Below, in pieces: positions 37,206 through 48,522 of a stretch of DNA of 64,000 nucleotides. The stretch lies in assembly GCA_002914845.1 (NCBI GenBank), contig JXTC01000180.1, positions 202,980 through 266,979 on the forward strand. Direction: 5' to 3'. Below the pieces are notes generated by a model, which was not told the origin of the DNA, did not search any database, and saw nothing but the letters and a program-made list of their open reading frames with translations. The DNA is from Trema orientale (taxonomy: Eukaryota; Streptophyta; Magnoliopsida; Rosales; Cannabaceae). The translations under genes and the position numbers were made by a program. The stretch's first letter is position 1; every line of letters begins with the position of its first letter.

Positions 37206-37454
37206 GCAACCTGTTTATCACCTATTAGTTGGATAATTATTTTTTTTCAATCATCTTTCCATTATTTTTTTTTTATTTTTATTCCCATTCCATGTTTGAT
37301 TCCTATATTTTGATTTCATTCCGTTTCATTCCTTACCTCTTACCAATTAAATATAAATATAACTCTCTTTCTTTTTTCTTTAAATTTTATTACTACATAT
37401 TACTAATTTTTTGAAGTCCTAGATAACCTAAGTTGATTAAAATTTTCTCCTTCA

Positions 37455-37780
37455 GGCACTTATCTCTTTCTTTCTCCTTTTTTTTCATTTCACAATTTTT
37501 ATTAAAAAAATTACTTTTTAATAAAAAAATCAATTATTTTTTTATTAATGATTTGATAATTATTGATTAAAATATTATTTTTACATATATTTTTTTATTA
37601 ACTATCAAATGTGTTAGTCCCCTATCTCTTTCTTTCTTTCTTTTTTTCATTTAACATGTTTTATAAAAAATTACATTTTAATAAAAAAAAAATCAACTAC
37701 TTTTTGATTAATTATTTGATAATTATTGATTAAAATAGTATTTTTACATATTTTTTTTATTAAATATCAAATATGTTAAT
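37455..37780 (+). repeat. Direct tandem duplication, about 163-bp unit
   Basis: The two halves share CTCTTTCTTTCT, TTTTTCATTT, TGATAATTATTGATTAAAAT and TATTAA...TATCAAAT...GTTA in the same order. They start at about 37460 and 37623. Confidence 0.75.
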
Positions 37781-38170
37781 AGTCTTTAACTTTAACTAAC
37801 TGTTTATTAGTTAAAAAATGAAAATGTGCATATCCCTAAAAACAATTTTAAAAAAAAAATAAACCGTGTATCTCAATAAAATATTATCAAAACTCATTCA
37901 AAAAAAATGACCATATATATCAAACTATTAAATACTAATAATTTTGATTAAAAAAAAATCCTTAAAAAACCATTCCAAATTATTTTCCTTAAAAAGTCAT
38001 TCCTAAATCTTAAACTTAACTCAATAGAAAGAGGATACTCTAAAAAATTAGAATAGGAATTGTTTTAGGTAAAAATGACTTACTATAGCAAGTCATTTTC
38101 AACTTGGTCAAAGTATCCATCCATGGAGCTAAGAAAAAAAACTACATTAAAACATGACCCATATAAATAT

Positions 38171-39006
38171 ATATGGGTGATGTTTTAATGGAGATTTTTG
38201 TTTTTACTCCATAGATGGGTAAAATTATCAAGTTGAATATGACCTACAATAGCAAGTAATTTCATCTATTTTTGATCAATTAATGTTTTATTCAATTATT
38301 TTTCTTTTTTATTTATTTTTTTTCTTTTTTTGATTTTAACTTATAGGTTTAATTTTTTAAATTTCATTTAATTTGAACATATTATGCTACTAATATGAAT
38401 AAGTAATTTTTTTGAGAATATAAATAATGTTAATTTTGTTTTTATATGAGATGTAACGTTAGTTTTTTTTTTATAATGAAAGGAAATATTAGTTTTGAAA
38501 TTATAAAAAAGAGAGAATGTTTTTTTAAGAAAAAATTTTGATAAAAAATTAGTATTTAATAATTTTATATTAACGGTTAGTTGTTTTTTTTAAGAAAATA
38601 TATATAACATTAGTTTTTTTTTTAGGGGATATATAATGTTAGTTTTGAAATTATAAAAAAGGACTCATTTTTTAATGAAAAATTTAATATATATACAATT
38701 AGTTTTTTAGAAAAAAAATATCTAGATATATATACGGTTACTTGTTTTTCTATTTATTTTTCAATAAAAATATATAATAGAATGAAAAAAAGAAAAAACA
38801 ATGAAAAAGGGATTGGAAAAAAAAATTCCAACTCATAGGTCACATATAGGTTACTAATTTTTTAAGTCATAAATATTTAATTAGATTTTTATTTTTTGAT
38901 AAAATTACTAATATCATTATAACCATCAGATTAAAATCCAATGGTCCAAATGAAAGTACCCATCAATGGAGCAAAAACAAAAATCTCCATTGAAACATGA
39001 CTCATA
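38171..39006 (+). mobile_element. MITE-like element M2, copy 2 (TA-flanked)
   Basis: About 836 bp. The left end GGGTGATGTTTTAATGGAG and then ACTCCATAGATGGGTA pairs with the right end TACCCATCAATGGAGCAAA and then CTCCATTGAAACATGACTC. TATATATA lies on both sides. No coding capacity. Confidence 0.7.
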
Positions 39007-39009
39007 TAT

Positions 39010-39215
39010 ATATGGGTTTGGTTTAAATGGTTACAACAATATTTACCCATGGATGGTTACAATAGTTTAAGCCGTTAGATCTATATCCTACGGTGGTGAT
39101 TAGTTTGGTGGTTGGCCAAAAACATTTAATGTTGGCCAAAAAAATTTAATGCTATCACTATTTTTTTAAGTATCCATCCATGGTCACAAAAAAATTGTAA
39201 CCATTGAGAAGTCTT

Positions 39216-39216
<1 letters not shown>
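39010..39216. mobile_element. MITE-like element M3 (TA-flanked)
   Basis: About 207 bp. The left end has AAATGGTTACAACAATATTT and then ACCCATGGATGG. The right end read backwards has CAATGGTTACAATTTTTTTG and then ACCATGGATGG. Directly after the right end comes a pure TA run (39219-39252). Confidence 0.7.
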
Positions 39217-39255
<39 letters not shown>

Positions 39256-39549
39256 TAAATTATATATAGCCTTTCTGCAAATTTAATCATGTCTTTTGGA
39301 TTGTACAAAATTATATCTCTACATTCAAAATATTGCAAATATTTATAGATTCTTACAAACATCTACCCTCTATTTACAAATTAACCATAAAAGTTTTTTC
39401 TAAATATGGAATCCAAACGCAAGATATGTTTATGTTTGTTGACAAATATTTGAAATTTATTAAAAATAACTTACAGTAATTAGCACAAACTACTCAATTT
39501 ATACACAAAAGATAGATATTTGTAAAAATTTAAATATATAAATATAATT

Positions 39550-40223
39550 TAGGGATGTCAATTTTACCGAACGGAGTGGTGCACCGCAGTGCACCGGCCC
39601 GAATGGGGCGGGCTTTCACCGTTATAAATGGTGCAGGGCATGGGGCAGGGATTCCCCATTTAATATTTAGCGGGGAGAGGTGGGCTTGGGATTGAGTGCC
39701 CCGATTATATATAAGTTAATTTCTATTTTTTTATATAATAGTGATTCAAATAGATTTTTTTTTTTAAAAAAAAAGGATCTAATAATATATAGTCATATAC
39801 TAATATTGTTTGAGTTATTTGGGATTGTGTTAACTTTATGAATGAATGATATGTTATATGATTTTGGTATTAAATATTTTATATTTGACAATTCTAACAT
39901 GTTAAAATTTTATTTGAATGTGTTTTTTGGTTATTTAAGTCTAAAATTAGAATTTTCAATGAAGTTAACTTTAATTTTGATTTTTTTCGATGTATTTAGA
40001 CTTTTAAAAGATTTGGACTAACATAGGATTGTTTAATTTATTCCAGATGACGATTCCAAACGGGGAACCCGATATAGGGAAACCGATCCCCGATGGGGAT
40101 TCTCCGAAATTGTCCCGCACCAAATTAAATGATGAATGATGTGGGGATGATATAATAAAATAATAATGGGGATGTGGATGATAAACACAAAACCGATCCC
40201 GTCCCGCTCCGTTGACATCCCTA
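39550..40223. mobile_element. hAT-superfamily non-autonomous transposon, 674 bp
   Basis: Perfect 12-bp terminal inverted repeats, TAGGGATGTCAA (39550-39561) and TTGACATCCCTA (40212-40223), are flanked by a perfect 8-bp target duplication, ATATAATT (39542-39549 and 40224-40231). Eight-bp duplications and this type of end are hallmarks of hAT elements. The two subterminal regions are G/C-rich (CGGGGAACCC- and GGGGCGGG-like words), and the middle is AT-rich with no transposase. The intact duplication means no later excision and a moderate age. Confidence 0.9.
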
Positions 40224-40924
40224 ATATAATTTTTACAAACCAAAAAATAAGGTTAAAACTGTAAGAAGACCATAATTTAGGATAGGTTCGTAGTTAACCC
40301 AAAACGAAAGAAAAAGTTTGTCTGTTTTGAAAATTAATTTAATTGAAATGGTTTTCGGTGGTGGGAACTGGGAATGAACATTCCATCATCTACTAGAATT
40401 GCATTTCCAAAGGGATGTAATTATGTTGCCAAAGGTGAGAATTTTTCTCCCAAAATTATACATATTGTTTCAAGTTGTCCCCTAAACTATGAAGTGTCTG
40501 AACTTTGCCCTCTCATATCTCTAAACTTGCTAATATGTCCTGTCAAACAAACAGAAACTATGCATATCTAGATATAAAGAGTCTATATGGCAAATTCCTC
40601 AAGTGGGCTAAGGGTCTAATGGCGATCATGATTTAAAAGGAGTAAGAATGACCATAATCCTCGAAAACCCCACCAATCCTGAATTGACCTACTAGACTGG
40701 AAAAATCAAATATGAAAAGAAAATCAACGATTTTAGTTAAATCCGACCAATACCAAATCTTTTTCTATTCGGATATAGTTAGGCATTTTAGGATCTGGTT
40801 CAATCTGAACCGAACTTATTAAATAAAATATAATTAATATTTTTTCTTTGTCCATTATATGGTCTAAAATAAAGTCCTAAACTCATCTGTAGTTAGATTC
40901 GTTAAAAAAAAAAGAAGAAAGTTT
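40224..40924. other. Intergenic, no gene seen
   Basis: AT-rich. The stretch around 40720-40830 repeats CCGAAC/CCGAAT-like words, perhaps the decayed end of another hAT-type repeat. Confidence 0.4.
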
Positions 40925-41079
40925 TGGACACTTATACCTATTTTTCAAAAAATATTACTAAATTTACAACATTTTAAAAATAATAAAAATTCTGTGCGAC
41001 CTTTTAGGGTATTTTTCTAAATATTTTGAGAGCTAAAAAATGCAGTAATATTTTAGTAAATAAGTCATCTTTTTTTTTT

Positions 41080-41512
41080 TTTTTACAAGAAACCACAAAG
41101 ATTTCCTAAAAACTAATTTAGTTTCCTATTAGCGGAATCTCCTGCATATAAGTAAATCATAGGAAACCACAAAGCTTTCCTAGAAACTAGTTTGGTTTCC
41201 TATTAGCAGAATATCCTGTACGTAAGTAGGTTATAGGAAACTACAAAAGTTTCCTAGAAACCAAACTGGTTTCTTTTTAGCAGAATGCCATCACAAGAAA
41301 CTACAAAAGTTTCTTGGAAATCAATTTGATTTCCTTTTAGTGGAGTGCCATGCACTATGTAAATCACAAGAAACCACAAAAGTTTCCTAGAAACCAGATT
41401 GGTTTCCTTTTAGTAGAATGACATGTATGTAAATAAATCACAGAAAACTATAAAGGTTTCTAAGAAACCAGTATAGTTTCCTTTTAGTAAAATACCCTGT
41501 AATTTCTACGGT
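41080..41512 (+). repeat. Minisatellite, six units of about 73 bp
   Basis: Each unit has AGGAAACCACAAAG early and GGTTTCCT(A/T)TTAG in the middle, so the two blocks can pair into a hairpin. Units start at about 41080, 41160, 41233, 41293, 41366 and 41440. The third unit is shorter (about 60 bp). Confidence 0.85.
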
Positions 41513-41619
41513 TCATATTCTTTTCTTTTCTTTTTTTTTTTTCCTTTTTATTATTCAAATCAAACAAATGAATAGTAGAAAAAATATAAGATTAGTTGAA
41601 GAAATTTGAAAGAAAAACT

Positions 41620-41900
41620 AGTTAGTTTCTAGTTTTTAGAAATGAAATTTATCAATTTAGTTTATGATTTCTAGTTATCAGTAAAAACCATATTGGTTTC
41701 TAGTGGAAACTAATTTAGTTTTCAATTATTAGTAAAAACTAAATTAATTTCTTATTTTTAGTAATGAAATTATCCAATTTAGTTTATAGTTACTAGTGGA
41801 AATAATTAGAAACCAAATTGGTTTCTAGTGGAGACCATATCGGTTTCCAATTATTAGTAGCAACTAGATTGGTTTCTAATAGAAACTATATTAGTTTCTT
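41620..41900 (+). repeat. Short palindromic repeat array (GGTTTCTAGTGGAAAC type)
   Basis: About eight to ten irregular copies of TTGGTTTCTAGTGGAAACTA-like words. Each is close to self-complementary and related in wording to the array just upstream. Confidence 0.75.
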
Positions 41901-43082
41901 CGATAAATAAATGTATTCTTTTGTTACTATCGCTAGTTTTTTTGGTAACCAAATTAGTTTCTTAAAAAAAAAAAAAAGAAATAATTATTTTTAAGATTAA
42001 AAGAAAAAGAATTTTAAAAAGACTAAGCACATAAAAAAAAATAAAAATAACAAGATTCAAAGAAGGTTTTTGATATTTCTAATTTATTTTTATTCATTTT
42101 CCTTTATAAGGTTCAATGTAAAAAAAAAAAAAAGTTAGAAAATGAGAAAAAAGGAATTTAAAAAAGAGAGTCGAAAAAGAAAAAAAAAAAAGATAAAGAA
42201 AAAATAATATAACGCTCTAAGAGATTAAACCTAAGTCTGCGAGAATGGCCAACCACTTAACCTATAAACATTTAAGTTTATGTGTCTCACTTTTTAAATA
42301 ATAAACACTTTTAGTGAAGATAAACAAAATTTACGACTTTACCACCACACCTTAGATCGTATATTTTGGAATTATTTTTCTTTATACAGTACGGACTTTC
42401 TTACTATTTTTAAAGGTCGTATTTTGGTCAATATTTTTTAAAAAACAGTACATAGTGTCTTTTTCCCAAAACAAAAAAAAAAAAAAAACAAAACAAAACA
42501 AAAAACAAAGCCCAAAAAGGATTTTAAATATGGGCTCATTTTATCTTTGCAATAGTTATTTTTCCCTCAAAATCCCAATAACTATTTCCACTTGTATACG
42601 AGGAATTCATTCCGGAAAGCTTTTAACTCTTGAATTTGCTCTGCCCTTCTGTGAACCCTAAACATTTCCTAGCAAATCTGGGACATAAAGCAAAGTTTTC
42701 TTCACTAAAAAGAAGCTCAGCAAGTCTGTCACTAAGAGACGAGCATCAACACTCAAAAACAGCTTTCTAAACACCTTGAAAGCGTTTCTAATATTAGTGA
42801 ATTTAATTAGTGGGACAGGAATTTACCTGCGTTTAGCAATAGAACCAATATAATATCATCAAAACGAATTCGGCATGGGAAAAATTTTTTAAAAAATAAA
42901 ACATGAAGTTGCTACAATACTGGCGATGATCAAAATAGCATAATCTCAAACTATAAACGGTCCATGGTCTAAATAAAGAGAGCTAAATAGTATTCAGACA
43001 TTTTAAAGCAACGCAAGAGTAAAAAGACAAAAATTCATGGAAGTCTTAGAAACAAGAACACAGAATATGTGGCTGGCAGCCT

Positions 43083-44916
<1,834 letters not shown>

Positions 44917-45200
44917 ACTTGCAGAAGCAGCCGCTCTGATTCGGAAACCCTAGACCCTGAGTTGGGACGATACGACGCTGAGTGGATCAGTTGCCGCTAG
45001 GGTTTTTTAAGAAAGAAACCCAAAGTCTTATAAGGGGGGAACAATATATAGCGCTGTTGTAGCCCTAGGGTGAGGAGGATCCCATGATGAGAACTGGGGG
45101 ATAAGATTTTGGACCGTACATGTTAATGGGCTGAGCCTCTGAGGATAGTGGTGGCCAATTTGTCCTCACTTGTATTTGGGCTTAAAACTGTGATCATATT
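44917..45200 (-). promoter_or_regulatory. RPS15 promoter with telo-box and TGGGCY sites
   Basis: A telo-box (AAACCCTAG on the minus strand) lies at about 44998-45006. TGGGCT/TGGGCC-like site II elements lie at about 45128 and 45177. This pair is the usual promoter signature of plant ribosomal protein genes, which TCP factors use to drive expression in growing tissue. Confidence 0.6.
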
Positions 45201-45240
45201 GGAGGCTTGGGTTGGCCCTCCTCTTTTCTCGTCGGATTAA

Positions 45241-45523
45241 GTAGACAATTACCACTTTTTTGAAATATTTAACTAAATTTACCACCGCTATTAGATTCTA
45301 CCACTTTTGAGAGAGAATTAGTCAAGAATCTATCAAGAATTTATCAAGAATCTGTCAAGAATCCATTAAGAATCTGTCAAGATTACCACTGCCGTCAATA
45401 ATCTATCAAGAATCTGTCAAGATCGTCAAGAATTCGTCAAGAATTCATCAAGAATTCATTTAAAAAAGTTGTATGGTGGAGGATTTAATTAATGAGGAAA
45501 AAAAAGTGGTATTCACCTAATTT
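45241..45523. mobile_element. Small TIR-like element with a TCAAGAAT array, copy D
   Basis: The left arm GACAATTACCACTTTTTTG and then TTTAACTAAATTTACCACC resembles the left arm of the element at 40925. The right arm read backwards is GTGAATACCACTTTTTTTTC. The middle is an array of CTGTCAAGAAT-type words (45320-45460). Confidence 0.4.
45320..45460 (+). repeat. Array of about 11-12 bp TCAAGAAT units
   Basis: About ten words of the form (A/T)(C/T)NGTCAAGAATC in direct order, partly irregular. Confidence 0.85.
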
Positions 45524-46238
45524 ATTCTTTCTCGTCGTTTTCAGATTTTGTTACCGCCTTACATCCGTTGATTTTGTTTATTATCGTTTTCACATTTATT
45601 GTCGTTTTCAAATTTTTAAAGATTTTTGAGTTTTAATTCTCGTTTAACATATTTGAATATTTTCTGCCTGTTTTATCATTTATTTTCCCTTTTATTGTTG
45701 CTTTATGCTTGTGATTGTGATGTTCTTAAGCTTATTGTCGTTTAACGTTTTTTTTTTTTTTTTTTTAATGTTTGATATCTGATTTATAACAAAATTGTTC
45801 AAATTAGGAAATCGTGAGTTCGGGAAATCATGAAATTCAAATTTCAAAAATTTTAGGTTGTTTTCTAGAGATATGAAAATAGGATTAATCCTTTTCCATT
45901 TTTATTTTAGTTCGCCAGTTTATTGTTGTTTTCATTTTTGTCGTCGTACACTCATAGTCTTGTGTTGTCGTTCATTCTTTTAATGTCGTTTTTCGCTTTT
46001 TTGGTCGCTTGTTTATCTCGACCCAAAAACGAAATGCGATATTGCCCGGATATCGAAATAGACATATGTAGCTCACTAATACTAATCATAGTCGGCACAC
46101 ACAATAACACTTGATTTCATTATCGTGGCTTTCTTACGCTTACAAATCTGCTTTAGCGTATGCACACACGTCGTTAAAGATTCAGCCTTCTCTTTTAGAT
46201 AAATACTACAATGCTCAAAGCTGACATAATAATATATA
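45524..46238. other. Intergenic, TGTCGTTTT-rich, no gene seen
   Basis: A T-rich stretch with a recurring (T/A)(T/C)GTCGTTT(T/A) word, about ten times between 45535 and 45990. No coding signal. Confidence 0.45.
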
Positions 46239-47010
46239 TTAAGATTCCTTCTGTTCAATTTTCAGAATGGAAGCCCTTAGTTCTTGTTGAATTGCTGGTC
46301 TGGACGGGGACAAAACTATGTCGTTCCAAATAAAACCGGGTTGAAATATAGAGCTTGGATCGGCATAAAGCTCGTAAATGGATTCTGCGTCGGAGTTCAA
46401 ACTTTTCAGTGTAGTCAGACATTCGATTTCTTCAGGGTCAATCAGTAGCTTGTTAGCTCCATCCTTCCATCCTATTAGCTGCATTTATATTTTACACATC
46501 AATTTAGTCCAAATAATCATGTACTTACTCGGCCCAAAAAAAAAAAAAAAGAAAGCCTCAAGCTTGTGTATGCCGTATTACATACTATACCTTGAATCTA
46601 GGCTTGGACTCTTTTAACGGCCAAATTAACTTACCTAAGAAAAATACTATGGTGCTTACGGTGTAAGGTCAACTCTAAAATTAAATTAAAGATTGCTAAT
46701 AGTGTCAAACTCATACTTCTAAATTTACGGGTGAATCTTATAAAATCTATATATTGTTACTTGTACTTACAAGTGCTCTTATCATTATTGGTTACCTAAG
46801 CATGCTTTAGTTAAAGCATTAATACCAAACAACATCATTAGTATTATTAGCACGGAACACATCATTACATCAACAAAGTAATTAGTGGGATCCATTATCT
46901 TAGACAACTTTAACCATTTATATGGAAAACTTTGGCATGATTAACAAAGCTAGAAAGTTCTCTAGAAAACGAAAAATTAGGCTAGAAGGTACCATTAATT
47001 TCTTTAACTA

Positions 47011-47043
<33 letters not shown>

Positions 47044-48461
47044 TTTCCCTGGTTGCATTACCTTTGGTGGAGAAAACCAAAAATTAGGCTTGAAGGTACC
47101 TTTTTTTTTCTTTTCTTTTTTTTTTGTCCCGCATTACCTTTGGTGGACCTCCCATGGCATTGGTACAGTAGAGCCTGGCATTATCCACAAGTTGGCAATA
47201 TCTTGGAAATGCGCTTGCAAATCTCTTGTGGGACTTCAACTGTGAATTCACTCTCACTGCCCTTCCAACCATTATAGCTCTCCTGTTCATAATCAACAAA
47301 TATCAACAAATTCAATTTTGTTATCATTATCTTCATTCCTTTTTTTTTTTTTTCAAAAGCATAGCACTTAATTGTACATACTTTTTCCTTTTTTTTTTTA
47401 TAGGACTTAATTAATTGTACATATACCTGATTCCTCTAACAACAGCCAAATAAGCATCACATACCACCCCAACCAACTCAATTCTGTATGGCTTTCTCTT
47501 GGTTACTCCTTCCTCTCCATTTTCATTTGGTCCCTCCTCATTGTCATTTACCTGTTCCCAATAATTTTCGGTTATGGTACCGTCCTCGGCCACTTTGTAC
47601 CCAACCCCCATACGGTACCGGCATTTGTGAACGTTTCTGGCCATGTCAATGGTTTGCTCCACAAAAGGCTCCCACGAGAGGGTCCCATCCATTATCACGT
47701 CACGCCCTTCGTTCAGTGCCGTCACTAACAGCGACGATGCCGCGTCAGTTGACGATTGGTGCACCTAAAGTTACATACAATCACATTTTAATATTATTTT
47801 TTTAGTACTAGTTCCATCAAGAAAAAATGCTAGTAGTGGTATCCCACCATCTATTGAGATAAGTACTTCGTTTGATATGAGTTTATATGGGACCCACATG
47901 TGGCCTCATTAGGAGACATGATTATGATGATTTTGTTTTAGCTTTTTTTTTTTTTTTTCCTGATTAAGATTTTGTTTTAGCTAATACAAGGTTAATTCAT
48001 TATTACTACTGTTACATATTATAGCGTTACCAATTCGGCAGTTTGGAGCATGTCATTGTGATGACCCATGGAGTTTAGGGCTTTGTAAATAACGTCGGTC
48101 TCTTTGAAAGCATCTGCCTCAACCACCACAGCATTTGTTGCTGCTCCAGACCAAAATGACCTGCATTATTATTGAAGATATACACTATAAGATTAGATTA
48201 ATTCCACTACATGCTAAGGTCTAAGGTCTTAGCTGTAACGCAAAATATTGCTAAAAAATATTTTGGCTTCTCTCAGCGCTTACGTAACGAGAAATAATCC
48301 ATTATAGTAGTGCATAATTAATTAGAACTTTCACATCACATGTATGGTCATGGAAAATCATGAAAATCTGGTTTTGATTTTATTGCATATGATAGGTTAT
48401 TATTTTTGTACCCTACCAAACTTTTTTTTACTTTTTTTTTTCTTGTAGTTGTTGAAGCTAG

Positions 48462-48522
<61 letters not shown>

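Larger units (their letters stand above)
35487..38165 (-). mobile_element. MITE-like element M2, copy 1, split by a solo LTR
   Basis: The left end is ATGGGTGATGTTTCACTAG and then TTGCTCCATGGATAGGTAC. The right end read backwards is GGGTCATGTTTTAATGTAG and then TAGCTCCATGGATGGATAC. The sequence just inside the left end (ATTAGATTTTAATATGATAG) matches the right end of copy 2 read backwards. The sequence inside the right end (CAAGTTGAAAATGACTTGC) matches the left end of copy 2. So it is the same element in the opposite direction. The LTR at 35664-37205 sits inside it; without the LTR it would be about 1.1 kb. Confidence 0.65.
40925..42467. mobile_element. TIR element with subterminal minisatellites (MULE-like), copy C
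   Basis: The left arm has GGACACTTATACC, then TTTTTCAAAAAATATTACTA and AATTTACAAC. The right arm read backwards has GGGAAAAAGACACTATGTAC, then AAAAAATATTGACC and AAATACGACC. Both resemble the arms of the element at 24923. Two repeat arrays lie inside, near either end (41080-41512 and 41620-41900). No transposase; no certain target duplication. Confidence 0.5.

Noticed and set aside
34955-37370. A MITE with GGAATG-type ends spanning the M1 and M2 copies
   Set aside because: GGCGTTT...GGAATAA at 34970 and ATTCC-rich sequence at 37250-37340 may be partner ends, but the match is weak and AT-rich.
41080-41512. CRISPR-like array
   Set aside because: The whole unit is repeated, spacers are not unique, and the host is a plant; it is a minisatellite inside a TIR element.
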